Made by a program: the position numbers and the translations under genes. A stretch of 64,000 nt of DNA from Phocoena phocoena (taxonomy: Eukaryota; Chordata; Mammalia; Artiodactyla; Phocoenidae), in the NCBI RefSeq assembly GCF_963924675.1, contig NC_089240.1:116999680-117063679 (forward strand). Reading direction: 5' to 3'. This document shows, piece after piece, positions 9,689-22,489 of the stretch. Within the stretch, counting starts at the first letter, position 1; each line of letters starts with the position of its first letter. The notes beneath the pieces were generated by a model that searched no databases, was not told where the DNA came from, and saw only the letters and a program-made list of their open reading frames with translations.

Positions 9689-10340
9689 CTACCACACTAT
9701 TCACAATAGCCCAAGACATGAAAACAACCTAAATGTCCATCAACAGATGAATGGATAAAAAAGGTGTGGTACACATATGCAATGGAATACTACTGAGCCA
9801 TAAAAAGAACAAAATAATGCCATATGCAGCAACATGGATACAACTAGAGATTATCATACTAAGTGAAGTTAAGTCAGACAGAGAAAGACAAATATTGGGT
9901 TGGCCAAAAAGTTCATTCGCGTTTTCCTGTAAGATGTTATGGAAAAACCCGAACGAACTTTTTGGCCAACCCAATATCACGATACCGCTTATATGTGGAA
10001 TCTAAAATATGACACAGATGAACTTATCTATGAAACAGAAACAGACTCACAGACACAGAGAACAGACTTGTGGTTGCCAAGGGTGAGGGGGGTGGGGGAG
10101 GGATGGAGTGGGAGTTTGGGATTAGCAAATGCAAACCGTTATATATAGCATGGATAAACAACAAGGTCTTACTGTATAGCACAGGGAACCATATTCAGTA
10201 TCCTGTGATAAACCATAATGGAAAAGAATACGAAAAAAAAGTGTATATATGTATAAGTGAATCACTTTGCTGTACAGCAGTAATTAACACAACACTGTAA
10301 ATCAACCATACTTCGGTTTTTTAAAAAATGTTAAAAAAAA
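9689..10340 (+). mobile_element. Old L1 3' end, interrupted by a mariner MITE
   Basis: It contains the ORF2 C-terminus text ('caatagcccaagacatg', 'caatggaatactactgagccataaaaag') and then the L1 3'UTR, including a G-rich stretch at 10,085-10,110 and the end 'cactttgctgtacagcag'. The reading frame is degenerate. The MITE occupies 9895-9974. Confidence 0.9.
9895..9974. mobile_element. 80-bp mariner-derived MITE
   Basis: The two halves are nearly perfect inverted repeats of about 34 bp, starting ttgggttggccaaaaag and ending cttttiggccaacccaa-like sequence (exact right end ctttttggccaacccaa). The flanking dinucleotides are TA at 9893-9894 and 9975-9976, the Tc1/mariner target duplication. It is non-coding. 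An autonomous mariner must have moved it. The RNA would fold into a long hairpin. Confidence 0.95.
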
Positions 10341-10990
10341 CTATTTCGCTACCTAAATGGCAAACAGTCAAAGCCAGGTGTCCACAATGACATCCTCCCT
10401 AGGGTGCCCGAAAATGAGAAGACCCTAAAGAGGTTTATTTCGGAGGCGGTGATTTGAGATTCTTATTCAATAGTGCACCTTCTTTCTTCCCACTGGATCC
10501 AGCCCTCATGTAGCCCACGACGTAGGCCGAATCTATGTGCAGTGCCTTCCCTTTATTCCAGAAACATTTACTGAGCACTTTCTGTGTGCCAGGCACTATG
10601 GCAGATTCCAGCAACAGAACAAGGTACAATGGCCAACGCCTGCACAGACTAGACAGCGTATAATAGAACACCAATTACTCACTGGGCGGTAAGTGGCGGG
10701 ATGCAGTAAGCCACAGAGATTAAATAACTCCAAGGAGGGGCCCCTAACACTGCTTTGACCCCAGTGCTGTAGTATCCTCACTCTGGGGGCCCAGCCTCTG
10801 CGTTCAGTGCCCCACTTGGACTGCTCTCCCATGGCAATGGTTCATGCCCTGAATCTATTCTGATCCTCTGCCTGAAATGGAGCAAGGACCCTGTGGGGCT
10901 CCTGCGCACAAAAGCCTTTGTGTGCCCCACCCCCCCGCTTTCCTGTTTGCAGGAAATAGGATTCATTCAGCCTCAGTTCCAAAAGGCAGG
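10341..10990. other. Unique DNA with an ancient repeat scrap
   Basis: Positions 10,553-10,630 ('catttactgagcactttctgtgtgccaggcactatgg') belong to a mammal-wide ancient repeat. I see no gene. Confidence 0.4.
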
Positions 10991-10994
10991 TTCA

Positions 10995-11455
10995 AACAGT
11001 TGCTAATCTGGCAAGAGAGGGGATGTAGAGACTAGGGAGGAGCAGTCAAGAAACAGCAGTGCAGCCTTGGGCCAGCGTCTGGGTTCCCCCTCAAGGGATA
11101 CACATAACAATATCTTTGAGCTGTTTTGCAGATACTGAAACCCCCAACAGGTGGGAGAAATTAACGTTATGCACCAGCACGCAGACCCCAGACCGGTTGC
11201 AGCCAGAAGGTTGATGATGTTGACGCCCACTTACCTCACCACTAACCAATCAGAAGAACGTCCAAGAGCTGATCACACCCTCCTCTTTGACTTCTCACTA
11301 CCCCTTCCAGGTTGGGACACACAGTTTTGAGGGCATTAGCCCACTGTGATCCCCTTTGCCTGGCAAAGCAATAAAGCTATTCCTTTTCTACTTCACCCAA
11401 AACTCTGTCTCTGAGATTCAATTCAGTACCGGGATACAGAGGCCAAATTTTGGCT
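10995..11455 (+). mobile_element. Endogenous retrovirus solo LTR
   Basis: The order of elements is U3-like sequence, a CCAAT box (accaatcag, about 11,245), a polyadenylation signal AATAAA at about 11,370 ('caaagcaataaagctatt') and a U5-like end ('gagattcaattcagtaccggg'). This matches gamma-type ERV LTRs of cetartiodactyls as I remember them. No internal viral genes are present, so it is a recombined solo LTR. Exact ends were not fixed. Confidence 0.65.
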
Positions 11456-11472
11456 ATATGCCCTATATCCTT

Positions 11473-11473
<1 letters not shown>

Positions 11474-11508
<35 letters not shown>

Positions 11509-11622
11509 TTTATTCTTTTGGGGTTTTCTTTTTTTTCTTTTTCTTTTTTTTTGGTGGCGTCTCGCAGCATGTGGGATCTTCACCAATCCCTCGTGCCCTC
11601 AGGAATGCCAGGGAAGTCCCAC
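11474..11622 (-). mobile_element. 5'-intact but internally shortened CHR SINE, antisense
   Basis: Reading the complement gives the 'gggacttccctggcattcc' head, then a short body and a very long, interrupted A-tail. The duplication ctatatcctt is at 11,463-11,472 and 11,624-11,633. Confidence 0.8.
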
Positions 11623-11633
11623 TCTATATCCTT

Positions 11634-12207
11634 TTAATATTCAGCTTTCCTGGGCCCTGTATTTTAAGGAGTCAGACTCCTAAGAGGACACCATCATATA
11701 AACCATGCATTCTCTCGGAGTCAATATAGCCTTCAAGGGGGTAAAATTCGGTTCTTAGTGAAGGAGGCAAGAAAAAAATCTTACCTATTACAATGGTGTG
11801 TGGCCCTCCAAAAGCTCAGCCCTACCGAACAAAATCTTACTGCTTTGTATTCAATTTCTCCTGTTGGGTTTTCTTGGCTATCACACGAGCGACAATGACA
11901 ATGAATTCACAGATGATAAACAAAACACATGTAGGATCAGCGCTACAAAATTATGGTCAATACATGGTTGTGATTGGAAGACTCTCTGGATTGACTGCTT
12001 TTTCTAGAAGTTATAGAGCAAGAAGTGGCCTGTGTGTGTGCCTATTAGCTGCCACTGGCTACCCCTGTTAATGTTTATATTTGATCTTCAGATTATATTT
12101 TAGTGTTTAATTCTAAAAATGTCATTCAACCCATCACTGATTACGTCAAATGCAAAGAAAAACTGTCGGCAAGATCTGAATGAGTATCTAGCAGCTAGTT
12201 AAATTAG
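11634..12207. other. Unique DNA
   Basis: No repeat or gene recognised. Overlapping plus-strand frames at 11,793-12,071 have no splice or homology support. Confidence 0.4.
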
Positions 12208-12221
12208 AAGTTATTTTCCTA

Positions 12222-12349
12222 GGGGAATTTCCTTGCAGTCCAGTGGTTAGGACTTGGTGCTTTCACTACTGTGGCCCAGGTTCAATCCCTGGTCAGGGAA
12301 CTAAGATACTGCAAGCCATGCATTGCAGCCAAAAAAAAAAAAAAAAAAA
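12222..12349 (+). mobile_element. CHR-type SINE (old)
   Basis: Full head and about 18 A in the tail, with a 14-bp duplication aagttattttccta at 12,208-12,221 and 12,351-12,364. Confidence 0.95.
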
Positions 12350-12551
12350 CAAGTTATTTTCCTATATGAAGCAATAGTTAAAAGTTAAACTCACTAAAAA
12401 TATTTTTAGGAAGTTAATTTATTCAATTTTTTTTTTACTTTTGTTAGAAAAACAAGTTTTAAATGATTTTTAAAATTTGATCACATTGCTATTATTACAT
12501 ATTTCTATAAGTTGGAAATTTGCATATGTAATTTGATACATTGTAATTTTT

Positions 12552-12753
12552 TTTTTTTTTTAAGGTATGCGGGCCTCTCACTGTTGTGGCCTCTCCCGTT
12601 CCGGAGCACAGGCTCCGGACGCACAGGCTCAGCGGCCATGGCTCACGGGCCCAGCCGCTCCGCGGCATGTGGGATCTTCCCGGACCGGGGCACGAACCCA
12701 CGTCCCCTGCATCAGCAGACGGACTCTCAACCACTGCGCCACCAGGGAAGCCC
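12552..12753 (-). mobile_element. Young cetacean CHR-type SINE, antisense
   Basis: The complement of the GC-rich young SINE, beginning at its A-tail (poly-T) and ending 'caccagggaagccc'. The duplication gatacattgtaattttt is perfect over 17 bp at 12,535-12,551 and 12,754-12,770. Confidence 0.97.
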
Positions 12754-12770
12754 GATACATTGTAATTTTT

Positions 12771-13300
12771 AAGTAAATAAATTACTCAGCAAATACAAAT
12801 AAATCAATAAATTTACTGTTAGTACCTTTTTAATATTTAGTTTAACTTTTACCTTTAAAATGTTTGTCATTCTTAATCCTGCATGTTATAAAGAGTAAGT
12901 AAACCATACACTTACTCATTTTATGTATAAAGTACAGATATACATATAATACATAAACAGATATACAAGCATATCTCTGGTATTAAAATATCATAGAAAA
13001 ATATATATATATATCATAGGGAAGTAATAAGGAAAAAATATCTAGAAAGGATCTTTAGGGGAGCAACAATAAAAAAAAAAGGCTTGAGAAACACTGAGAT
13101 AAACTAATCTCCATTGCCTTGACAGGAATTAATCGTAATACTATGAACAGAGTTGGGAAATGAGAAGATGCTCCATGTACCAAAATTTGACGAATTCCCC
13201 GAGGATGGAAAGCACATGGGATCAGATCGACAAGAAACGAGGAAACCATCGTTCAAATCATATGTAGGAAGATAACAGGAGATAAAGTGCCAGTTAGAGG
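12771..13300. other. A/T-rich unique DNA
   Basis: Low-complexity A/T sequence with short TATATA runs near 13,000. No gene seen. Confidence 0.4.
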
Positions 13301-13343
<43 letters not shown>

Positions 13344-13356
13344 CCTCCCTCCCTCC

Positions 13357-13424
<68 letters not shown>
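13301..13424. repeat. Compound microsatellite (CA)n(CTCC)n(CT)n(CA)n
   Basis: About 20 CA units (13,301-13,341), CTCC units (13,341-13,359), CT units with one TT interruption (13,359-13,389), then about 18 CA units (13,389-13,424). Likely highly length-polymorphic. Frames through it are artefacts. Confidence 0.97.
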
Positions 13425-13425
<1 letters not shown>

Positions 13426-14574
13426 CAGAAGACAGAGGCCTTTAACCACAGACTAAAACCTGCAAATTATACTCTAAGGAACTCTGGCTTCTGGGCCTGA
13501 GACAGAGGCTGGAGTTAATTCCGAACTAACAGAGATCGAGGGGAAACGGCTGGAAAGGTAGCTCAACATAGACAGAGATACCCTGAAGCCTTCTTTATCC
13601 AGAATAAAGGTCTGCTCGTCCTCATCAGGGGGTCAAGAGTCCCCGGCCCAAGTGCTTACTCCATGCCCAGACCCCCTGAAATGACTTCTCACTGCATCTG
13701 GGAAAATAATTCAGATCCCTGAAAGAAAGCTGACAAAGCTATTCACGATGCCATACCTGTGCTTCAGCCAGGATCTCTCCCTTCTTCCCACATGTGCTGT
13801 CCCTGCTCACGCACTCCCCGGCACCCCCAACCCTGCTCCACTCTTCCTTTTCTGGATGACTCTGCTCAGCTTTTGGGTCTCAGCTCCTCGACCTTTGCCC
13901 ACTGTTGCATACTTTGCTCACAGCCCTCAGGTAAACGGACAGACAGCTGCATTTACCCTGCTTTAGCCCCCACGTGACCATGAGCTCTGAAGGCAGAGTA
14001 CCTACTCTTCTGGTCAACGACTCCCCAGGGCCTAGTTCAACTTCATAGCTCAGGAAAATATTGATTAGATTCACCTACCATGGGTGGAAGAGAGATCTGG
14101 AGCCGGTCAGGGCTTTTGACAGTCAATTCACAAACTCCCTCCCTGTCCCAGTCAGCCAAGAACCCCAACTACTGGCAGGACCAAACCTGGCTTCCACTTT
14201 CCCAACTACCTCTGATTTTATAGGAATTTACCTCAATGTATTATTGCCACATGAGGATTTCCAACCACAGCTGCCAACGTCTTTATCAAGAGGTAATAAC
14301 AACAACAACAAATTCCTGACCTGGAAGTTAAGAAATCTGAAGAGTTTGATGACTGGTTCTACACCTCATAGTACCCTCCCCTCTCTAGGTTTCAGTTGGT
14401 AAAATAAAAGAAATGGGCCTTATCTTCCAGTTTCCTCCTCCTGCTCTAACAGTCTGTGACTTTTAATCCTAATTTATAAATCAACTTATTCCTGTATGAC
14501 TGGGTTGACTGGGGGTGGGGGGGAGGTTCATCTTGTTAAATATAAGAGGGAAAATAAGAAAGGGAAATATCTAC
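13425..14574. other. Unique DNA
   Basis: No repeat or supported gene. A G-rich run (gggggtggggggggagg) lies near 14,511-14,527. Confidence 0.4.
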
Positions 14575-14627
14575 TGTTGTGGGTTGAATTGCGACCCAAG
14601 AAAGATGTTTTCAAGTCCTAACCCCCA

Positions 14628-15003
14628 TGCTGTGGACTGAATCTTTGTGTCCCCCCACCCAAATTCATATATTGAAGCCTTAATCCCCAATGTGATGGTA
14701 CTGGAGGTGGGGTCTTTGGAAGGTACTCAGGTTTTGATGAGGTCACAGGAGTGGAGTCCCCATGATAGCAGTGATGTCCCTGTAAGGGAATGAGGAGACA
14801 TGGGCTCACTCTCTCTCCACCATGTGAGGACACAGCAAGAAGATGGCCACCTATAAACCAGGAAGAGGTCCCTTATCAAGGACCTGACCGTGACGACACC
14901 CTGACTGCAGACTCCTAGCCTCCAAAACTATGAGAAATAAATGTTCACTGTTTAAGCCACCCAGTCTACGGTATTCTGTTACAGCAGCCCGAACTGATTA
15001 AGG
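14628..15003 (+). mobile_element. MLT1A-type solo LTR
   Basis: Starts 'tgctgtggactgaatctttg', continues through 'ggtactggaggtggggtc', 'ccaccatgtgaggacacagc' and 'gagaaataaatgttcactg', and ends 'gcccgaactgattaagg'. It carries the LTR's AATAAA signal at about 14,935-14,941. It sits inside another LTR. Confidence 0.8.
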
Positions 15004-15131
15004 TCCCTCAGTACCAGTGAACATGACTTTATATGGAAAAAGAGTCCTTGCAGGTGTAATCAAAGTAAGATGAGGTCACAGTGGATTAAGGTGAGCCCTA
15101 ACCCAATGACTGGTGTGTTTCAAAGAAGAGG

Positions 15132-17340
15132 GGGGACAAGCTTCAAGATGGTGGAGAAGTAAGACGTGGAGATCACCTTCCACCCCACAAATACATCAGA
15201 AATAAATCTACATGTGGAACAACTCCTACAGAACACGTACTGAACGCTGGCAGAAGACCTCAGACCTCTCAAAAGGCAAGAAACTCCCCACGTACCTGGG
15301 TAGGGCAAAAGAAAAAAGAATAAACACAGACAAAAGAATAGGAACGGGACCTGCACCACTGGGAGGGAGCTGTGAAGGAGGAAAGGTTTCCACACACTAG
15401 AAGCCCCTTCGCGGGTGGAGACTGTGGGTGGCGGAGGGGGAAGCTTCGGAGGCTCGGGGAGGCTCGGAGGAGAGCACAGCAACAGGGGTGCAGAGGGATA
15501 AGCGGAGAGATTCCCGCACAGAGGATCGGTGCCAACCAACAACTCACCAGCCCAAGAGGCTTGTCTGCTCACCCGCCAGGGCGGGCAGGGCTGGGAGCTG
15601 AGGCTCAGGCTTCTGTCGGAGCGCAGGGAGAGGACTGGGGTTGGCGGCGTGAACACAGCCTGCAGGAGGTTAGTGCGCCACGGCTGGCCGGGAGGGAGTC
15701 CGGGGGAAAGTCTGGACCTGCCGAAAAGGCAAGAGACTTTTTCTTCCCTCTTTGTTTCCTGGTGTGCGAGGAGAGGGTATTAAAAGCCCTGCTTAAAGGA
15801 GCTCCACAGACGGGCGCGAGCCGCGGCTATTAGCGCAGACCCCAGAGACGGGCATGAGACGCCAAGGCTGCTGCTGCTGCCACCAAGAAGCCTGTGTGTG
15901 AGCATAGGTCACTCTCCACACCTCCCTTCCGGGGAGCCTGTGCAGCCTGCCACTGCCAGGGTCCCGGAATCCAGAGACAACTTCCTCGGGAGAACGCACG
16001 GCGGGCCTCAGGCTGGTGCAACGTCACGCCAGCCTCTGCCGCCGCAGGCCCGCCCCGCACTCCGTGCCCCTCCCTACCCCCCGAATCAGCGTCTCCTTTA
16101 ACCCCGTCCTGAGCGAAGAACGGACGCCCTCAGGCGACCTACACGCAGAGGCGGGGCCAAATCCAAAGCTGAACCCCGGGAGATGTGCGAACAAAGAAGA
16201 GAAAGGGAAATCTCTCCCAGCAGCACCAGGAGCAGCGGATTAAAGCTCCACAATCAACTTGATGTACCCCGCAGCTGTGGAATACATGAATAGACAACGA
16301 TTCATCCCAAATTGAGGAGGTGGACTTTTGGAGCAACAATATATATTTTTTTCCCTTTTTCTCTTTCTGTGAGTGTGTATCTGTATGCTTCTGTGTGTGA
16401 CTTTGTCTGTACAGCTTTGCTTTTACCATCTGTCCTACTGTTCTGTCTCCCAATTTTGTTTCTTTTTTTTTTTTTTTTTTTTGCTGTACGCGGGCCTCTC
16501 ACTGCTGTGGCCTCTCCCGCTGCGGAGCACAGGCTCCAGACGCACAGACTTAGCGGCCATGGCTCACGGGCCCAGCCGCTCCGCGGCATGTGGGATCCTC
16601 CCGGACCGGGGCACGAACCCATATCCCCTGCATCGGCAGGCAGACCCTCAACCACTGCGCCACCAGGGAAGCCCTGTTTGTTTCTTTTTAGTATAGTTTT
16701 TAGCACTTGTTATCATTGGTGGGTTTGTTTTTTGGTTTGGGTGCTCTCTTCTTTCTTTCTTTCTTTTTTTTTCTTATTACTTTAAAAAGATTTTTTAATA
16801 ATTATTTTTTATTTTAATAACTTTATTTTACTTTAGTTTATGCTTTTCTTTCTTTCTTTTTTTTTCCTCCCTCTTATTCTGAGCCATGTAGATGACAGTC
16901 TCTTGGTGCTCCAGCCACGAGTCAGGGCTGTGCCTCTGAGGTGGGAGAGCCAAGTTAACGACATTCGTCCACAAGACACCTCCCAGCTCCACGAAATATC
17001 AAATGGCGAAAATCTCCCAGAAATCACCATCTCAACGCCGGGACCCAGCTCCACTCAACGACCAGCAAACTACAGTGCTGGACACCCTACGCCAAACAGC
17101 TAGCAAGACAGTAACACAACCCCACCCATTAGAAAAGAGGCTGCCCAAAATCATAATAAGGCCACAGACACCCCAAAACACACCACCAGATGTGGACCTG
17201 CCCACCAGAAAGACAAGATCCAGCCTCATCCACCAGAACACAGGCACTAGTCCCCTCCACCAGGAAGCCTACACAACCCACTGAACCAACCTTAGCCACT
17301 GGGGGCAAACACCAAAAACAACGGGAACTACGAACCTGCA
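15132..17340 (+). promoter_or_regulatory. L1 5'UTR with internal promoter region
   Basis: Starts ggggacaagcttcaagatgg and is G+C- and CpG-rich from about 15,390 to 16,170, as expected for the L1 internal promoter. It contains a T-rich tract (16,740-16,860) and a Pro/Thr-rich open frame at 17,003-17,284, which I regard as UTR sequence, not a gene. A young SINE sits at 16,468-16,676. Survival of the 5'UTR is unusual, since most L1s are 5'-truncated. Confidence 0.8.
16468..16676 (-). mobile_element. Young cetacean CHR-type SINE inside the L1 5'UTR
   Basis: Antisense copy of the GC-rich SINE. The duplication tttgtttcttttt is at 16,455-16,467 and 16,677-16,689. It must be younger than the L1 it interrupts. 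Confidence 0.95.
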
Positions 17341-17381
17341 GCCTGTGAAAAGCAGACCCCAAACACAGTGAGATAAGCAAA

Positions 17382-18283
17382 ATGAGAAGACAGAAAAACA
17401 CACAGCAGATGAAGGAGCAAGATAAAAACCCACCAGACCTAACAAATGAAGAGGAAATGGGCAGCCTACCTGAAAAACAATTCAGAATAATGATAGTAAA
17501 GATGATCCAAAATCTTGCAAGTAGAATGGAGAAAATAAAAGAAATGCTCAACAAGGACCTAGAAGAACTAAAGAGCAAACAGTGATGAACAACACAATAA
17601 ATGAAATTAAAAATTCTCTAGAAAGGATCAATAGCAGAATAACTGAGGCAGAAGAACGGATAAGTGACCTGGAAGATAAAATAGTGGAAATAACTACGGC
17701 AGAGCAGAATAAAGAAAAAAAAAAAAAAAACGAAAAGAATTGAGGACAGTCCCAGAGAACTCTGGGATAACATTAAACGCACCAACATTCGAATTATAGG
17801 GGTCCCAGAAGAAGAAGAGAAAAAGAAAGGGGCTGAGAAAATATTTGAAGAGGTTATAGTTGAAAACTTCCCTAATATGGGAAAGAAAATAGTTAATCAA
17901 GTCCAGGAAGCACAGAGAGTCCCATACAGGATAAATCCAAGGAGAAACATGCCAAGACACATATTAATCAAACTATCAAAAATTAAATACAAAGAAAAAA
18001 TATTAAAAGCAGCAAGGGAAAAACAACAAATAACACACAAGAGAATCCCCATAAGGTTAACAGTTGACCTTTCAGCAGAAATTCTGCAAGCCAGAAGGGA
18101 CTGGCAGGATATATTTAAAGTGATGAAGGGGAAAAGGCTACAACCAAGATTACTCTACCCACCAAGGATCTCATTCAGATTCGACGGAGAAATTAAAACC
18201 TCAGAGACAAGCAAAAGCTAAGAGAATTCAGCATCACCAAACCAGCTTTACAACAAATGCTAAAGGAACTTCTCTCGGCAGGA
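17382..18283 (+). pseudogene. L1 ORF1 (copy 2), disrupted
   Basis: Starts ATG at 17,382. The first 67 codons are open and end at TGA near 17,583, where a small deletion compared with the copy at 49,336 shifts the frame. The rest is readable in other frames, with an open piece at 17,877-18,221 matching the ORF1 C-terminal domain (SFRFDGEIK). The normal terminator at about 18,275 is also altered (cttctctcgg instead of cttctcta). It encodes the L1 RNA-binding protein in intact copies. Here no full protein can be made. Confidence 0.88.
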
Positions 18284-18335
18284 AACACAAGAGGAGTAAA
18301 AGACCTACAATAACAAACCCAAAACAATTAAGAAA

Positions 18336-21300
18336 ATGGTAATAGGAACATACATATCGATAATTACCTTAAATGTAAATGGATTAAGTGCTCCAACCAA
18401 AGGACACGGACCGCCTGAATGGATAGAAAAACAAGACCCATATATATGTTGTCTAAAAGAGACCCACTTCAGACCTAGGGACACATACAGACTGAAAGTG
18501 AGGGGATGGAAAAAGATATTCCATGCAAATGGAAATCAAAAGAAAGCTGGAGCAGCAATTCTCATATCAGACAAAATAGACTTTAAAATAAAGACTATTA
18601 GAAGAGACAAAGAAGGACACTACATAATGATCAAGGGATCGATCCAAGAAGAAGATATAACAACTGTAAATATTTATGCAACCCAGCATAGGAGCACCTC
18701 AATACATAAGGCAAATACTAACAGCCATAAAAGGGGAAATCGACAGTAACACAATCATAGTAGGGGACTTTTAACACCCCACTTTCACCAACGGACAGAT
18801 CATCCAAAATGAAAATAAATAAGGAAACACAAGCTTCAAATGATACATTATCAAGATGGACTTAATTGATATTTATAGGACATTCCATCCAAAAACGACA
18901 GAATACACTTTCTTCTCAAGTGCTCATGGAACATTCTCCAGGATAGATCATATCCTGGGCCATAAATCAAGCCTTGGTAAGTTTCAGAAAACTGAAATCG
19001 TATCAAGTATCTTTTCTGACCACAACGCTATGAGACTACATATCAATTACAGTAAAAAGTCTGTAAAAAAACAAACACATGGAGGCTAAACAATACACTA
19101 CTTAATAACCAAGAGATCACTGAAGAAATCAAAGAAGAAATAAGAAACTACCTAGAACAAATGACAATGAAAACTAGAAGACTCAAAACCTATGGGATGC
19201 AGCAAAAGCAGTTCTAAGAGGGAACTTTATAGCAATACAATCCTACCTTAAGAAACCAACATCTCGAATAAACAACCTAACCTTACCCCTAAAGCAATTA
19301 GAGAAAGAAGAACAAAAAAACCCCAAAGTTAGCAGAAGGAAAGAAATCATAAAGATCAGATCAGAAATAAATGCAAAAGAAATGAAGGAAACGATAGCAA
19401 AGATCAATAAAACTAAAAGCTGGTTCTTTGAGAAGATACACAAAATTGATAAACCATCAGGCACACTCATCAAGAAAAAGGAGAGGACTCAAATCAATAA
19501 AGTTAGAAATGACAAAGGAGAAGTTACAACAGACACAGCAGAAATACAAAGGATCATGAGAGATTACTACAAGCACCTCTATGCCAATAAAATGGACAAC
19601 CTGGAAGAAATGGACAAATTCTTAGAAATGCACAACCTTCCGAGACTGAACCAGGAAGAAATAGAAATCATGAACAGACCAATCACAAGCTGAAATTGAA
19701 ACTGTGATTAAAAATCTTCCAACAAACAAAAGCCCAGGAGCAGATGGCTTCACAGGCAACGTCTATCAAACATTTAGAGAAGAGCTAAGACCTACCCTTC
19801 TCAAACTCTTCCAATTACAGCAGAGGGGGGAACACTCCCAAACTCATTCTACGAGGCCACCATCACCCTGATACCAAAAGCAGACAAAGATGTCCCAAAG
19901 AAAGAAAACTACAGGCCACTATCACTGATGAACATAGATGCAAAAGTCCTCAACAAAATACTAGCAAACAGAATCCAACAGCACATTAAAAGGATCATTC
20001 GCCATGATCAAGTGGGGTTTATCCCAGGAAGGCAAGGATTCTTCAATATACGCAAATCAATCAATGTGATACACCATAGTAACAAACTGAAGAATAAAAA
20101 CCATATGATCATCTCAATAGATGCAGGGAAAGCTTTCAACAAAATTCAACACTCATTTATGATAAAAACCCTCCAGAAAGTGGGCATAGAGGGAACATGC
20201 CTCAACATAATAAAGGCCATACATGACAAACCCACAGCCGACATCGTCCTCAGTGGTGAAAAACTGAAACCATTTCCACTAAGATCAGGAACAAGACAAG
20301 GTTGCCCACTCTGACCACTATTAGTCAACACAGTTCTGGAAGTCTTAGCCACAGCAATCAGAGAAGAGAAAGAAACAACAGGAATCCAAATCGGAAAAGC
20401 AGAAGTAAAGCTGTCACTGTTTGCAGATGACATGATACTATACATAGAGAATCCTAAAGATGCTACCAGAAAACTACTTGAGCTAATCAATGCATTTGGT
20501 AAAGTAGCAGGATACAAAATGAATGCACAGAAATCTCTTGCATTCCTATACAATAATGATGAAAAATCTGAAAGTGAAATCAAGAAAACACTCCCATTTA
20601 CCACTGCAACAAAAAGAATAAAGTATCTAGGAATAAACCTACCTAAGGAGACAAAAGACCTGTATGCAGAAAATAAGACACTGATGAAAGAAATTAAAGA
20701 TGACACAAACAGATGAAGAGATATACCATGTTCTTGGATTGGAAGAATCAACGTTGTGAAAATGACTCTACTACCCAAAGCAATCTACAGATTCAATGCA
20801 ACCCCTATCAAACTACCACTGGCATTTTTCACAGAACTAGAACAAAAAATTTCACAATTTGTATGGAAACACAAAAGATCCCGAATAGCCAAAGCAATCT
20901 TGAGAAAGAAAAACGGAGCTGGAGAAATCAGGCTCCTGGACTTCAGACTATACTACAAAGCTACAGTAATTAAGACAGTGTGGTACTGGCACAAAAACAG
21001 AAATATAGAGCAATGGAAGAGGAGAGAAAGCCCAGAGATAAACCCACCCACATATGGTCACCTTATCTTTGATAAAGAAGGCAGGAATGTACAGTGGAGA
21101 AAGAACAGCCTCTTCAATAACTGGTCCTGGGAAAACTGGACAGCTACATGTAAAAGAATGAAATTAGAACACTCCCTAACACCACACACAAAAATAAACT
21201 CAAAATGGATTAAAGACCTAAATGTAAGGCCAGACACTATAAAACTCTTAGAGGAAAACACAGGCAGAACACTCTTTGACATAAATCACAGCAAGATCCT

Positions 21301-22112
21301 TTTTGACCCACCTCCTAGAGAAATGGAAATAAAAACAAAAATAAACAAATGGGACCTAATGAAACTTCAAAGCTTTTGCAGAGCAAAGGAAACCATAAAC
21401 AAGACAAAAAGACAGCCCTCAGAATGGGAGGAAATATTTGCAAATGAAGCAACTGACAAAGGATTAATCTCCAAAATTTACAAGCAGCTCAATATCAAAA
21501 ACTCAAACAACCCAATCAAAAAATGGGCCGAAGACCTAAACAGACATTTCTCCAAAGAAGATATACAGATTGCCAACAAACACATGAAAGAATGGTCAAC
21601 ATCTTTAATCATTAGAGAAATGCAAATCGAAACTACAATGAGATATCATCTCACACTAGTCAGAATGGCCATCATCAAAAAATCTAGAAACAATAAATGC
21701 TGGAGAGGGTGTGGAGAAAAGGGAACCCTCTTGCACTTTTGGTGGGAATGTACATTGATACAGCCACTATGAAGAACAGTATGGATGTTCCTTAGCAAAC
21801 TAAAATTAGAACTACCGTTTGACCCAGCAATCCCACTACTGGGTATATAACCTGAGAAAACCATAATTCAAAAAGAGTCATGTACCATAGTGTTCACTGC
21901 AGCTGTATTTACAATAGCCAGGACATGGAAGCAACCTAAGTGTCCATCGACAGATGAATGGATAAAGAAGATGTGGCACATATATACAATGGAATATCAC
22001 TCAGCCATAAAAAGAAACGAAACTGAGTTATTTGTAGTAATGTGGATGGACCTAGAGTCTGTCATACAGAGTCAAGTAAGTCAGAAAGAGAAAAAGAAAT
22101 ACCGTATGCTAT
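18336..22112 (+). pseudogene. L1 ORF2 (copy 2), disrupted
   Basis: ORF2 of L1 is an endonuclease and reverse transcriptase that performs target-primed reverse transcription. The ATG lies at 18,336. The endonuclease keeps the ETH motif and SDHNA. An extra T near 18,766 destroys the frame right after the GDF motif. The RT keeps its FADD catalytic motif at about 20,422-20,433. The Cys-rich tail (CWRGC...H...C) is intact at about 21,699-21,752. Stops include TGA near 20,313 and TGA at 21,770-21,772, where the other copy has TGG. Further frame changes occur at about 18,749, 19,692 and 20,716. All domains are present, so decay is by point changes after insertion. Confidence 0.93.
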
Positions 22113-22489
22113 AACACATATATATGGAATCTAAAACAAAAAACAAAATGGTCATGAAGAACCTAGGGGCAAGACGGGAATAAAGACACAGACCTACTAG
22201 AGAATGGACTTGAGGATACGGGGAGGGGGAAGGGTAAGTTGGCACAAAGTGAGAGAGTGGCATGGACATATATACACTACCAAATGTAAAATAGATAGCT
22301 AGTGGGAAGCAGCCGCATAGCACAGGGAGATCAGCTCGGTGCTTGGTGACCACCTGGAGGGGTGGGATAGGGAGTGTGGGAGGGAGGGAGATGCAAGAGG
22401 GAAGAGATATGGGGGTATATTTATATGTATAACTGAGTCACTTTGTTATAAAGCAAAAACTAACAAAACCGAAAAAAAGAATGCATGCC

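Noticed and set aside
13104..13421. Minus-strand frame with Cys-Val and Arg-Glu repeats
   Set aside because: Translation of the CA/CT microsatellite.
14511..14527. G-rich run as a G-quadruplex
   Set aside because: Too short and with no clear four separated G-tracts. Could not be judged without a tool.
15120..15833. Long frames on both strands in 15.1-15.8 kb
   Set aside because: They lie in the CpG-rich L1 5'UTR, a non-coding promoter region.
17003..17284. 93-codon Pro/Thr-rich frame
   Set aside because: Part of the L1 5'UTR just before ORF1. Not known to be translated.
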